64,000 nt of DNA. Source: Conexibacter sp. CPCC 206217 (GTDB lineage: Bacteria > Actinomycetota > Thermoleophilia > Solirubrobacterales > Solirubrobacteraceae). This document shows positions 51,094 to 60,145 of this stretch, piece after piece. A model generated the notes under the pieces. It saw nothing but the letters and a program-made list of their open reading frames with translations, did not search any database and was not told the origin of the DNA. Positions within the stretch are counted from its first letter, which is position 1. Every line of letters begins with the position of its first letter. Location of the stretch: the NCBI RefSeq assembly GCF_030646165.1, contig NZ_JAUTDO010000002.1, forward strand, positions 620,001 through 684,000, in the 5' to 3' direction. Position numbers and translations under genes: made by a program.

Positions 51094-52211
51094 GCGCGCG
51101 CGTCGAACCGGGAGCGCCCGGCCGGCCGCTCGGCCGCGAGGAGAAGATCCTCGGGATCATCGAGACGGCGCGCTCGAAGCGGCCGAAGTTCCGCGACGAG
51201 CGGATCACGATGGCGCACGGCGCCGGCGGCAAGGCGACGGCGGCGCTGATCGAGGGCGTGCTCGTGCCCGCCTTCGCCTCGCCCGCGCTCGACCAGCTCG
51301 CCGACGCCGGCGCGATCGAGGTCGGCGGCGCGCAGCTCGCGATGACGACCGACAGCTTCGTCGTCAAGCCGCTCCGCTTCCCCGGCGGCTCGATCGGCGA
51401 GCTGGCCGTCAACGGGACCGTCAACGACCTCGCCGTCGCCGGCGCGCGGCCGCTCGCGCTCAGCCTGTCGCTGATCCTGGAGGAAGGCTTGGAGGCGGAC
51501 GTGCTGCGCGCGGAGGTCGCTGCGATCGCGGCCTCCGCGCACGCCGCCGACGTGCAGATCGTCACCGGCGACACGAAGGTCGTCGAGCGCGGCTGCGCCG
51601 AGAAGCTCTACATCTGCACGACCGGCATCGGCGTGCGCGACCCGCGCGCGCGGCTGGCACCGACCGCGCTGCGGCCCGGCGATCGCGTGATCGTCTCCGG
51701 CCCGATCGGCGAGCACGGCACCGCGATCATGCTCGCGCGCGGCGAGTTCGAGCTGGGCGCGACGATCGAATCCGACACGCGCCCGCTGTGGCCCGCGGTC
51801 GACGCGCTGCTGGAGGCGGCCGGCCCCGGCCTGCGCTGCCTGCGCGACGCGACCCGCGGCGGCGTCGCCTCGGTGCTGAACGAGCTGGCGCGCGCCTCCG
51901 GCGTCGCGCTGCTCGTGCACGAGCGCGCGGTGCCCGTGCATCCGATCGTGGCGGGCGCGGCCGAGCTGCTCGGGATCGACCCGATGCACGTCGCCAACGA
52001 GGGCGTCTTCGTCGCGGTCGTCGCGCCCGAGCACGCGGACGCGGCGCTGGCGGCGCTGCAGGCAGCAGGCGATGGAGCGACCTTCGCGCAGGCGGCGGAG
52101 ATCGGCGAGGTCAAGACCGAGCCGCCCGGCATGGTGCTGGTCGAGACGGCGTTCGGCGGCAAGCGGGTGATGGACCAGCTCGTGGGCGATCCGTTGCCGC
52201 GGATCTGTTGA
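51090..52211 (+). CDS. hypE: Carbamoyl dehydratase HypE
   Basis: 373 aa, GTG start. A PurM-like ATPase: ITMAHGAGGKATAALIEGVL, TTDSFVVKPLRFPGGSIGEL and VNGTVNDLAVAGARPLALSL. It ends in the thiocarboxamide-carrying PRIC, so the catalytic C-terminal Cys is present. The first 35 residues are an extension before the usual start. HypE converts the carbamoyl group from HypF into cyanide for the active-site iron. Confidence 0.96.
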   Translation: MSARVEPGAPGRPLGREEKILGIIETARSKRPKFRDERITMAHGAGGKATAALIEGVLVPAFASPALDQLADAGAIEVGGAQLAMTTDSFVVKPLRFPGGSIGELAVNGTVNDLAVAGARPLALSLSLILEEGLEADVLRAEVAAIAASAHAADVQIVTGDTKVVERGCAEKLYICTTGIGVRDPRARLAPTALRPGDRVIVSGPIGEHGTAIMLARGEFELGATIESDTRPLWPAVDALLEAAGPGLRCLRDATRGGVASVLNELARASGVALLVHERAVPVHPIVAGAAELLGIDPMHVANEGVFVAVVAPEHADAALAALQAAGDGATFAQAAEIGEVKTEPPGMVLVETAFGGKRVMDQLVGDPLPRIC

Positions 52212-52223
52212 GAGGAGCAGGCG

Positions 52224-53285
52224 ATGGCAGCGACAGAGTTCGTTCCCGGCCAGGCGAGAACCGAGGCGATCACGGCGCACGTGCTGTGGATGACCGTCGG
52301 TCTCTCCTGCGAGGGCGATTCGGTGGCGATGACCTCGGCGACGAACCCGAGCCTCGAGGACATCATCACCGGAGCGATTCCCGGCATGCCGAGCGTCGTG
52401 GTGCACAACCAGGTGCTGGCGTACGAGTACGGCCAGGACTACATGCAGGCCTGGTGGGACGCGGAGGCCGGCAGACTCGACCCGTTCGTGCTCGTGATCG
52501 AGGGCTCGCTCGGCAACGAGAAGATCAACGGCGACGGCTACTGGACCGGCTTCGGCGTCAACCCCTCGACCGGCCAGCCGATCACGACGAACGAATGGAT
52601 CGACCGTCTCTCGCCGAAGGCCTCCGCGGTCGTCGCGATCGGGACCTGCGCCACCTACGGCGGCATCCCCGCGATGAAGAACAACCCGACGGGCGCGATG
52701 GGCGTGCGCGACTACCTCGGCTCCAACTGGAAGTCGAAGGCCGGCATCCCGATCGTCAACATCCCCGGCTGCCCGGCGCAGCCGGACAACATGACCGAGA
52801 CGCTGATGTACCTCGTCTTCGCGCTCGCCGGGATGGCGCCGCTGCCGGAGCTGGACGACCAGGGCCGCCCGACGTGGCTGTTCGGCCGCACGGTCCACGA
52901 GGGCTGCAACCGCGCCGCCTTCTACGAGCAGGGCGACTTCGCGACCGAGTACGGCTCCGACCACCGCTGCCTCGTCAAGCTCGGCTGCAAGGGACCGGTC
53001 GTCAAGTGCAACGTGCCGGTGCGCGGGTGGGTCAACGGCGTCGGCGGCTGCCCCAACGTCGGCGGGATCTGCATGGCGTGCACGATGCCGGGCTTCCCCG
53101 ACAGCTACATGCCGTTCATGGACGAGGACAGAATGGGCGGGATCTCCTCGACGGTCGCCAGATTCACCTACGGCCCGCTGCTGCGCTGGGGGCGCCACCT
53201 CAACATCAGACGCAAGTACGACAAGGAGCCCGAGTGGCGACACAACCGCGCTGAGCTCACATCCGGCTACGCCAAGCGCTGGTAA
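52224..53285 (+). CDS. hhyS: [NiFe]-hydrogenase small subunit, group 1h (actinobacterial type)
   Basis: 353 aa, GAGGAG ribosome site 12 bases after hypE. There is no Tat signal, as in group 1h. The proximal cluster site reads GLSCEGDS, so Asp32 replaces the second Cys of the usual C-x2-C. A 3Cys-1Asp proximal cluster is the known hallmark of the Ralstonia eutropha actinobacterial-type enzyme. Other ligands: GTCATYGG, NIPGCPAQPDN, HEGCNRAAFY, HRCLVKLGCKGP and the GGCPNVGGICMACTMPGFPD distal set. It passes electrons from the large subunit to the respiratory chain. Confidence 0.95.
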   Translation: MAATEFVPGQARTEAITAHVLWMTVGLSCEGDSVAMTSATNPSLEDIITGAIPGMPSVVVHNQVLAYEYGQDYMQAWWDAEAGRLDPFVLVIEGSLGNEKINGDGYWTGFGVNPSTGQPITTNEWIDRLSPKASAVVAIGTCATYGGIPAMKNNPTGAMGVRDYLGSNWKSKAGIPIVNIPGCPAQPDNMTETLMYLVFALAGMAPLPELDDQGRPTWLFGRTVHEGCNRAAFYEQGDFATEYGSDHRCLVKLGCKGPVVKCNVPVRGWVNGVGGCPNVGGICMACTMPGFPDSYMPFMDEDRMGGISSTVARFTYGPLLRWGRHLNIRRKYDKEPEWRHNRAELTSGYAKRW

Positions 53286-53296
53286 GGGAGATTCAG

Positions 53297-55072
53297 ATGG
53301 CAACCGTCGAGACGCCGGGCCAGCAGAGAGTCGTCGTCAAGGAGATGTCGTGGGACCCGATCACCCGCATCGTCGGGTCGCTCGGAATTCACACGGAGAT
53401 CGACTTCACCAACCAGCAAGTGCTCAGATGCTGGAGCACGTCGATGATCTTCCGCGGCTTCGACATCTTCATGAAGGGGATCGATCCGCGCGACGCTCAC
53501 TTCATCACCAGCCGCATCTGCGGCATCTGCGGTGACAACCACTGCACCTGCTCGTGCCTGAACCAGAACATGGCGTACAGCGTCAAGCCGCCGAAGCTCG
53601 GCGACTACGCGTTCAACCTCGCCGAGTCGGCCGACTTCATGTTCGACCACGCGATCTACAACGACTGCATGGCGAACGTCGACTACTCCGAGCAGATGGT
53701 GAAGGAGACGAACCCGGGCGTGCTGGCGCGCGCCGAGAGAACGCCGGCGCCGCACTCCGACGTCCACGGCTACAGAACGATCGCCGACATCATGCGCGCG
53801 CTGAACGCGTTCACCGGCGACTTCTACCTGGAGACGCTGCAGGTCGCGCGCTACACGCGCGAGATGTACTGCCTCTTCGGCGGCCGTCACACGCACCCCT
53901 CGACGATCCTGCCGGGCGGCTGCAGCGCCGACATCACGCACCAGACGCTGACCGACTACTACGTGCGGCTGATGCGCTACGTCGACTACTGCAAGCGCAG
54001 CATCCCGATGCACGACGACCTCTACGACTTCTTCTACGAGGCGATGCCGGGGTACGAGCAGGTCGGCTACCGCGACACCGATCTGATCTGCTGGGGCTGC
54101 TTCGACGACCCCGACTACGTCGACTACGACTACCGCAACATGACCGACTGGGGCCGTCACCGTTACGTGACGCCCGGCCTCGTCTTCAAGGGTGAGCTGA
54201 TCACCACCGACCTCGTCGAGATCAACCTCGCGATCCGGATCCTGCTCGGCTCCTCCTACTTCGACGACTGGACCAACGAGGCGACGTTCGTCACCAGAGA
54301 CCCGCTCGGCAACGAGGTCGACAAGCGTCACCCGTGGAACAAGGTGACGCTGCCCAAACCGCAGGCGCGTGACTTCACCGACAAGTACTCGTGGGTCGCC
54401 TCGCCGCGCATGTTCGACAGACGCGACGGCAGCTTCGTCGCCAGCGACACCGGCGGCGGGCCGTTCGCGCGCCAATGGGTGACGGCGAAGGCCGGGCTGC
54501 TCGACATCGGCTACCTGAAGGCGACCGGCCACAGCCTCCAGATGGTGCTGCCGAAGACGGGCTTCATGCCGCAGATGGAGCTGGAGTGGAGAATCCCGCA
54601 GTGGTCCAACGCGATCGAGCGCCAGCGCGCCCGCAGCTACCACCAGGCATACGCCGCTCTCGTCGGGCTGCACTGCCTCGAGAAGGCGCTCGTGGAGGTG
54701 CGCGCCGGACGGACCAGAAGCTGGAAGGAGTTCAGCGTTCCGGAGGAGACGATCAGCGTCGGCTTCCACGAGGCCGCGCGCGGCGTGCTCTCGCACCACA
54801 TGGTGATCCGCGACGGCAAGATCGCCAACTACCAGCCGTACCCGCCGACGCCGTGGAACGCGAACCCGCGCGACACCTACGGGACGCCCGGGCCGTACGA
54901 GGACGCGGTCCAGAACTCGCCGATCTTCGAGGAGAACGGGCCGGACACGTTCAAGGGGATCGACGTGATGCGCGCGGTGCACAGCTTCGACCCGTGCCTG
55001 CCCTGCGGCGTGCACATGTACGGCGGCGGGAAGGTGCGCAAGGTGGTGCACACGCCGACCGGGATGGCGTGA
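53297..55072 (+). CDS. hhyL: [NiFe]-hydrogenase large subunit, group 1h (actinobacterial type)
   Basis: 591 aa. The N-terminal nickel motif L1 is RICGICGDNH with Cys75 and Cys78. The C-terminal L2 is DPCLPCGVH (Cys567, Cys570, His573), followed by an 18-residue tail (MYGGGKVRKVVHTPTGMA) to be cut by the endopeptidase encoded at 58541. DPITRIVGSLGIHTEIDF is the usual opening. Group 1h enzymes oxidise H2 at atmospheric levels in air and support persistence. Arg is often AGA in this gene. Eleven bases separate it from the small subunit. Confidence 0.97.
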   Translation: MATVETPGQQRVVVKEMSWDPITRIVGSLGIHTEIDFTNQQVLRCWSTSMIFRGFDIFMKGIDPRDAHFITSRICGICGDNHCTCSCLNQNMAYSVKPPKLGDYAFNLAESADFMFDHAIYNDCMANVDYSEQMVKETNPGVLARAERTPAPHSDVHGYRTIADIMRALNAFTGDFYLETLQVARYTREMYCLFGGRHTHPSTILPGGCSADITHQTLTDYYVRLMRYVDYCKRSIPMHDDLYDFFYEAMPGYEQVGYRDTDLICWGCFDDPDYVDYDYRNMTDWGRHRYVTPGLVFKGELITTDLVEINLAIRILLGSSYFDDWTNEATFVTRDPLGNEVDKRHPWNKVTLPKPQARDFTDKYSWVASPRMFDRRDGSFVASDTGGGPFARQWVTAKAGLLDIGYLKATGHSLQMVLPKTGFMPQMELEWRIPQWSNAIERQRARSYHQAYAALVGLHCLEKALVEVRAGRTRSWKEFSVPEETISVGFHEAARGVLSHHMVIRDGKIANYQPYPPTPWNANPRDTYGTPGPYEDAVQNSPIFEENGPDTFKGIDVMRAVHSFDPCLPCGVHMYGGGKVRKVVHTPTGMA

Positions 55073-55076
55073 GGCG

Positions 55077-55937
55077 ATGGCCGTCTCGACGGGCACCGAG
55101 CAGGCGCTCGTCGAGCGCGTGCAGGAGCTGACCGAGCAGCTGGAGCAGATCGGCGACCCGTTCGCGCGCGACTGCGCCGACCAGCTCGCGACCGCGATCG
55201 TGCAGCTCTACGGCGAGGGGCTGGAGCGGATCTTCGCGGCTCTCTCGGAGCCTGGGATCGGCGTCGAGGAGCTGCGCGAGCGACTCGTCGGCGACGGCGT
55301 GGTCGCGAGCCTGCTGCTGATCCACGACCTCTATCCGGTCGACCTCGATACGCGCGTGCGCGAGGCGCTCGACACGGTCCTGCCATACCTGGAGTCGCAC
55401 GGCGGCGGGATCGAGCTGCTGGGGATCGAGGACGGCGTCGCGCGGCTGCGGCTGCGCGGGTCGTGCGACGGCTGCGCCGCCTCGGCCGCGACCTTGGAGG
55501 CGGCGGTCGAGCAGGCGTTGCAGGAGGCCGCACCGGACCTGCGCGGGATCGACGTGGAGGGCGCGGTCGCGGCGCCGGCGCCGGGCGCGGGCACGGGCCC
55601 GGCCGCAGGCGCGCGCCCCGCGCGCCCGCCCGTCGGCGCGCCGCAATGGGTCCCGCTCGACGGCGCGACGACGATCGCGCGCGGGACGATCGCGGCGATC
55701 ACGAGCGAGCTGCTGATCGCGAACGTCGCCGGCACGCTGCTGGCTTACCGCAACGCCTGCGCGGGCTGCGGCGAGAACCTCGACGGCGGCATGTTGATCG
55801 GCGGGACGCTGACGTGCGCCGCGTGCGGGCGGGCGTACGACCTGCCGCGCGCGGGGCGCGGGCCGGACGGGTTGCAGCTGGAGCCGATCCCGCTGCTGCG
55901 CAGCGACGGCGTCGTGAAGGTGGCGTTCGCGCCGTGA
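55077..55937 (+). CDS. NifU-domain plus Rieske-like protein of the hydrogenase operon
   Basis: 286 aa in three parts: an N-terminal helical region; a NifU C-terminal-type domain at about 92-162 with Cys130-x2-Cys133 (RLRGSCDGCAASAATLEAAV); and, after a Pro/Ala linker, a C-terminal domain shaped like a Rieske fold. The latter has Cys228-x2-Cys231 and Cys247-x2-Cys250 (RNACAGCGENLDGG, TLTCAACGRAYDLP) where C-x-H and C-x2-H would be expected. So the His ligands are missing and four Cys remain. Likely an iron-sulfur or rubredoxin-like electron carrier between hydrogenase and quinone, or a cluster donor. ATG four bases after hhyL. Confidence 0.8.
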   Translation: MAVSTGTEQALVERVQELTEQLEQIGDPFARDCADQLATAIVQLYGEGLERIFAALSEPGIGVEELRERLVGDGVVASLLLIHDLYPVDLDTRVREALDTVLPYLESHGGGIELLGIEDGVARLRLRGSCDGCAASAATLEAAVEQALQEAAPDLRGIDVEGAVAAPAPGAGTGPAAGARPARPPVGAPQWVPLDGATTIARGTIAAITSELLIANVAGTLLAYRNACAGCGENLDGGMLIGGTLTCAACGRAYDLPRAGRGPDGLQLEPIPLLRSDGVVKVAFAP

Positions 55938-56578
55938 GCACGATGCGCGGTCTCCGAACGCTCGCCGAGCGAGCACGACAGTCCCCACCAGTGGCTCACA
56001 AACCGAGGAGCGACGAGCACTGCGGCCTCTGCCCGTCCGGGATCGCCGACGACCACCGCCACCTGCTGCACCTCTACGAGCGGCGGATCGTCTGCGTCTG
56101 CGAGACGTGCTGGTCGGTCCACTCCGGCGACGAGCAGTACCGGCCGGCCGGCGTGCGGACGCTGTGGCTCGACGACTTCGAGCTGCCCGACGAGCTGTGG
56201 GCGTCGCTGCAGATCCCGATCGGGCTCGCGTTCGTGATGCGGTCGAGCATGACCGGCACCGTCGTCGCGCTGTACCCGAGCCCGGCCGGCGCGACCGAGT
56301 CCGACGTCGACCTGTTCGCGTGGACGGCGATGCGCGCCGCCAATCCCGTGCTCGACCGGCTCGAACCGGATGCGGAGGCGCTCGTCGTCAACCGGCTCGC
56401 CGGCGCCGGCGGGAGTGGGCGGGGTCAGTACGCGATCGCGCCGATCGACCAGTGCTACCGCCTCGTCGGCCTGATCAAGGCGCGCTGGGAGGGCATCTCC
56501 GGCGGGCGCGCGATCGACGGCGCGGTGACGGAGTTCTTCGGCGAGCTGCGGGAGCGGGCGGCGGCGGGGGCCGCATGA
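55934..56578 (+). CDS. Hydrogenase-operon accessory protein (DUF5947-like)
   Basis: 214 aa, GTG start overlapping the previous stop. It has HCGLCPSGIADDHRHLLHLY and VCVCETCWSVH, a four-Cys (C-x2-C ... C-x-C-x2-C) metal-binding pattern. Then LWLDDFELPDELWASLQIPI, LAFVMRSS and VALYPSPAGATES. I match this to the DUF5947 proteins found beside group 1h hydrogenases. Role not established; the Cys cluster suggests metal or cluster handling. Confidence 0.72.
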   Translation: MSTMRGLRTLAERARQSPPVAHKPRSDEHCGLCPSGIADDHRHLLHLYERRIVCVCETCWSVHSGDEQYRPAGVRTLWLDDFELPDELWASLQIPIGLAFVMRSSMTGTVVALYPSPAGATESDVDLFAWTAMRAANPVLDRLEPDAEALVVNRLAGAGGSGRGQYAIAPIDQCYRLVGLIKARWEGISGGRAIDGAVTEFFGELRERAAAGAA

Positions 56579-57372
56579 CGCTCGAGGTTCGTCATGTCGG
56601 CGGCGCCGCGCCGCCCGAGCAGCCGCCGCGCAGCGATCGGCCGCCCGGCGACCGACCGCGTCCGACCCCGAAGGCGCGCCTGCTCGACCCCGTCTTCAGC
56701 GTGCTCGACGTCGCGCCGGTCGCGCACGCGCTGACGCCGACGCTGCGCTTCCACCTGCACGTCTCCGACCCGGACGGCCGCGACGTCTACGCGATCGCGC
56801 TGTCGGCGCAGATCCAGGTCGACCCCGCGCGGCGCAGCTACGATGCCGCGACGCGCGCACGGCTGGTCGAGTTGTTCGGCGCGCCCGAGCGCTGGGGCGC
56901 GACGACGCACAGCTTCCAGTGGGCGCGCGCCGACGTGCTCGTGCCCGGCTTCACCGGCGCGACCTCGTTCGCGCTCGAGGTGCCGTGCACCTACGACCTC
57001 GAGGTCGCTGCGAGCAAGTACTTCTACTCGCTGCCCGACGGCGTCGTGCCGCTCTCGTTCCACTTCACCGGAATGGTCCTCTACCGCGGCGAGGCCGCGG
57101 CGCTGCGCGTGACGGCGGTGCCGTGGGCGTGCTCGGCGCGCTGGTCGATGCCGGTCGCGGCGTGGAAGCGCGCGATCGCCGACCAGTATCCCGGCGGGGG
57201 ATGGATCCGGCTCTCGACCGAGACGCTCGACGCGCTGCAGCGGCACAAGGCGCAGCAGGGCGAGCACAGCTTCGACGCGTGCGTGGCGGGGCTGCTCGCG
57301 CAGGCGCTCGGCGGGGAGCGGCGGCCGCCGCTCGCGGACGCGGCTCACGCTGCCGGCGAGGACACGCGATGA
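56575..57372 (+). CDS. Hydrogenase-operon accessory protein (DUF6084-like)
   Basis: 265 aa, ATGA overlap. After a Pro/Arg-rich leader it reads VFSVLDVAPVAHALTPTLRF, then the strands VYAIALSAQIQVDPARRSY, WARADVLVPGFTGATSFALE, VPCTYDLEVAASKYFYSLPD and VPLSFHFTGMVLYR. This is a beta-sandwich-like cytosolic protein that I associate with DUF6084, also restricted to group 1h operons. No catalytic motif. Possibly a structural or assembly factor. Confidence 0.72.
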   Translation: MTLEVRHVGGAAPPEQPPRSDRPPGDRPRPTPKARLLDPVFSVLDVAPVAHALTPTLRFHLHVSDPDGRDVYAIALSAQIQVDPARRSYDAATRARLVELFGAPERWGATTHSFQWARADVLVPGFTGATSFALEVPCTYDLEVAASKYFYSLPDGVVPLSFHFTGMVLYRGEAAALRVTAVPWACSARWSMPVAAWKRAIADQYPGGGWIRLSTETLDALQRHKAQQGEHSFDACVAGLLAQALGGERRPPLADAAHAAGEDTR

Positions 57373-58544
57373 GCGACGACGCCACGCTCGAAGAGCTTGT
57401 CACGACCCTGCTGTGGGAGGGCTACGCGCTCTACCCCTATACGCCCGGCGCGGCGAAGAACGCGACGCCGACGCCGTTCGGGATCGTCTACCCGCCCGCC
57501 TACGCCGCCGCCAGCCCGACGACGTACGAGCGGATCCGGATGCAGGGGATCGTCGCGGGCGATGCGCAGGCGACGGTGGCGCTGAGCGTGCGCTTCCTGG
57601 AGTCGTGCGGGGAGCGCAACGAGGCTGTGGCGCGGGTCGTCGAGCTGCCCGCGACGGGGTTGTCGCAGCTCGACGGGGAAGGGATCGGCACGCGGTTCGC
57701 GTTCGAGTCCGTGCGCGGCAGCGTCCGGATGGGCGCGCAGCGGTTCGACGAGACGCTCGCGCGCGTGACGCTGTCGGTCGTCAACGAGACCGAGGTGCCC
57801 GTCGGCCTCGACCGCGCGCAGGCGCTGCGCCGCAGCCTGCTCTCGACGCACGTGCTCGCGCGCGTGCGCGGCGCCGCGCCCGCGACGCCGGCCCGCTTCC
57901 TCTCCCCGGTCGACCCGCCCGAGCACGGCGCCGCCGCGGTGATGGCGTGCGCCGCGGTCAACACCTTCCCAGTGCTCGCCGGCGACGCGGACGACGCCCT
58001 CCTGGGCGCCGCGATCGTGCTGCCCGACCACCCACAGCTGGCGCCCGAGAGCCGCGGCGACCTGTTCGACGCGACCGAGATCGAGGAGGCGCTGCTGTTG
58101 CACGTGCTCGCGCTCAGCGACGACGAGCGCGAGCAGATCGCCGCTCACGACCCGGCGGTCAGAGCGATGCTCGCGCGCGCGGTCGCCGCCACGCCCGCGG
58201 AGATCGTCGCGCTGCACGGGCGCGTGACGGTGCGGGATCCGGCGCCGCGCACCGATGCGCGCGACGGTCAGGCCGGCGAGGCGCAGGCGACCGTCGACGG
58301 GATCACCTACCGGCCCGGCGTGCGCGTGCGGCTGCGCGTCGGCGACGGCCACGCCGGCAACGCGACGGCCCAGGACCATCTGCTCGCCGGGCGCAGCGCG
58401 ACCGTCGAGCGGATCTACGTCGACTACGACGACGCCGTCCACCTCGGCGTGACGATCGACGACGACCCCGGCCGCGAGCTGATGCGCGACATCGGCCGCT
58501 ACCTGTACTTCAGACCCGCCGACGTGGAGGTCATCGCACCGTGA
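57369..58544 (+). CDS. Hydrogenase-operon protein of unknown function
   Basis: 391 aa, ATGA overlap. It begins with ELVTTLLWEGYALYPYTPGA, then PTPFGIVYPPAYAAASPTTY; the middle has NTFPVLAGDADDALLGAAIV and LPDHPQLAPESRGDLFDATE. The last 90 residues form a separate beta domain, ITYRPGVRVRLRVGDGHAGN to YFRPADVEV. No family name known to me, but it is always expected among the hydrogenase accessory genes of this operon type. No metal motif or signal. The stop overlaps the protease start. Confidence 0.7.
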   Translation: MSDDATLEELVTTLLWEGYALYPYTPGAAKNATPTPFGIVYPPAYAAASPTTYERIRMQGIVAGDAQATVALSVRFLESCGERNEAVARVVELPATGLSQLDGEGIGTRFAFESVRGSVRMGAQRFDETLARVTLSVVNETEVPVGLDRAQALRRSLLSTHVLARVRGAAPATPARFLSPVDPPEHGAAAVMACAAVNTFPVLAGDADDALLGAAIVLPDHPQLAPESRGDLFDATEIEEALLLHVLALSDDEREQIAAHDPAVRAMLARAVAATPAEIVALHGRVTVRDPAPRTDARDGQAGEAQATVDGITYRPGVRVRLRVGDGHAGNATAQDHLLAGRSATVERIYVDYDDAVHLGVTIDDDPGRELMRDIGRYLYFRPADVEVIAP

Positions 58545-59053
58545 GCCCTCAGTACGAGAAGCAGATCCTCGTCGCCGGCGTCGGCAACGCCTGGTTGCGG
58601 GACGACGCCTTCGGCGGCGAGGTCGCGCGCCGGCTGGAGCAGGGCGGCGTGCCGTCGGGCGTGACCGTGATGGACTTCGGCACCAACGGCCTCGACCTCG
58701 CCTACGAGGTGATGCGCGGCTACGACGCGCTCGTGCTGCTCGACGCCAGCCGCCAGGGCGAGCCGCCCGGCACGCTGTTCGTGATCGAGCCGCAGCGCGA
58801 GCAGTACGCCGGCGCGATCGAGGACGGCGAGAGCATCGACCCGCACGGGATGGATCCGCACACGGTTCTGCGTTTCGTCAGCGCGACCGGCGGCTGGCCC
58901 GGCAAGGTGCTCGTGATCGGCTGCGAGCCGGGCGCGGTCGACGACGTCGGGCTCGGGCTGACGCCGCCCGTCGAGGCGGCGGTGGAGCGCGCGCTCGCAC
59001 TCGTGCGCGAGACGATCGAGGGGCTGCGCAGCGACGCGGCCTACGCGGGCTAG
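58541..59053 (+). CDS. Hydrogenase maturation endopeptidase
   Basis: 170 aa, GTG start. The HybD/HoxM-family pattern is VAGVGNAWLRDDAFGGEVAR (GxGN...DDxxG), then VTVMDFGTNGLDLAYEVMRG and LVLLDASRQGEPPGTLF, with VIGCEPG. The Glu and Asp residues of the nickel-sensing site are present. It removes the C-terminal tail of the large subunit after His573 once nickel is in place. Confidence 0.93.
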   Translation: MSPQYEKQILVAGVGNAWLRDDAFGGEVARRLEQGGVPSGVTVMDFGTNGLDLAYEVMRGYDALVLLDASRQGEPPGTLFVIEPQREQYAGAIEDGESIDPHGMDPHTVLRFVSATGGWPGKVLVIGCEPGAVDDVGLGLTPPVEAAVERALALVRETIEGLRSDAAYAG

Positions 59054-59063
59054 GCGAGTTGCG

Positions 59064-59423
59064 ATGCACGAGCTGTCGATCGGCGCCGCGGTCGTCGACA
59101 CGGCGGTGCGGCACGCGGCCGGCCGGCGCGTGCGCAACGTCCACCTGCGCGTCGGCGCGCTGCGCCAGGTCGTGCCCGGCTCGCTCGCCTTCTACTTCGG
59201 ACTGGTCGCGCGCGAGACGGTCTGCGAGGGGGCGACGCTGGAGCAGGAGCTTGTGGGCGCGCGGCTGCGCTGTCTCGCGTGCGCGCGCGAATGGGCCGCG
59301 GACGCGCTCGCGTTCCGCTGCCCGTCGTGCGGTGGCGCGGCGGTCGCGGTGCTGAGCGGCGAGGAGCTGGAAGTGGAGTCGATCGAGGTCGAGACGAAGA
59401 CGGAGGCGTCATGCATCGCGTGA
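59064..59423 (+). CDS. hypA: Nickel chaperone HypA
   Basis: 119 aa. It starts MHELSIGAAVVDTAVRHAAG with nickel-binding His2. The zinc site is Cys70-x2-Cys73 and Cys86-x2-Cys89 (RCLACAREW, RCPSCGG). It delivers nickel with HypB. The 3' end overlaps hypB by 13 bases. Confidence 0.95.
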   Translation: MHELSIGAAVVDTAVRHAAGRRVRNVHLRVGALRQVVPGSLAFYFGLVARETVCEGATLEQELVGARLRCLACAREWAADALAFRCPSCGGAAVAVLSGEELEVESIEVETKTEASCIA

Positions 59424-60145
59424 AGGTGAGGATCGTCGAGGACGCGCTCGACGCCAACAACACGATCGCGCGGGCCAACCGCGACGACTTCGACCGCGCC
59501 GGCGTGACGGTCGTGAACCTGATGAGCGCGCCGGGCGCGGGCAAGACGACGCTGCTGGAGCGCGTGCTCGGGCCGGGCCTGGACGGCGTCCGCGCGGGCG
59601 TGCTGGAGGGCGACGTGCAGGGTTCGCTCGACGCCGACCGCCTCGCCCAGCTGCACGTGCCGGTCGTGCAGCTGAACACCGACGGCGGCTTCGGCGGCGA
59701 GTGCCACCTCGACGCGAACATGGTCCGCTCCGCGCTGCCGGCGCTCGACCTCGACGCGCTCGACCTGCTCGTGATCGAGAACGTCGGCAACCTCGTCTGC
59801 CCGGCCGAGTTCCGCGTCGGCGAGGACGCGCGGATCATGGTCTCCTCCGTCGCCGAGGGCGACGACAAGCCGCTGAAGTACCCGCTGATGTTCCGCGCCT
59901 GCGAGCTGGTCGTCGTCAACAAGGTCGACCTGCTCGACCACGTCGACTTCGAGCTGGACCGCTACCTGCACCACCTCGACACGGTCCACCCCGGCGTCGC
60001 CACGATCCAGGTCAGCGCCCGTACGGGCGAGGGCGTCGAGCAGGTGCGGGAGTGGCTGGCGGCGCTGCCCGCGCGCGTCGCGGCGGAGCGGGATGTGGGC
60101 ACGGCGGACGCGGCCACCAGCGCGCCGAGCGGAGCGCCCGTGTGA
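59411..60145 (+). CDS. hypB: Nickel-inserting GTPase HypB
   Basis: 244 aa. A G3E GTPase: NLMSAPGAGKTTLLERVLG (P-loop Gly42-Lys45), a LEGDVQGSLDADRL switch region, GGECHLDANMVRSAL with the interface Cys/His metal site, LLVIENVGNLVCPAEF, and the VVVNKVDLLDH guanine motif. The N-terminal CCGC-type high-affinity site and His-rich stretch of some HypBs are absent. Acts with HypA. Confidence 0.95.
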   Translation: MHRVKVRIVEDALDANNTIARANRDDFDRAGVTVVNLMSAPGAGKTTLLERVLGPGLDGVRAGVLEGDVQGSLDADRLAQLHVPVVQLNTDGGFGGECHLDANMVRSALPALDLDALDLLVIENVGNLVCPAEFRVGEDARIMVSSVAEGDDKPLKYPLMFRACELVVVNKVDLLDHVDFELDRYLHHLDTVHPGVATIQVSARTGEGVEQVREWLAALPARVAAERDVGTADAATSAPSGAPV

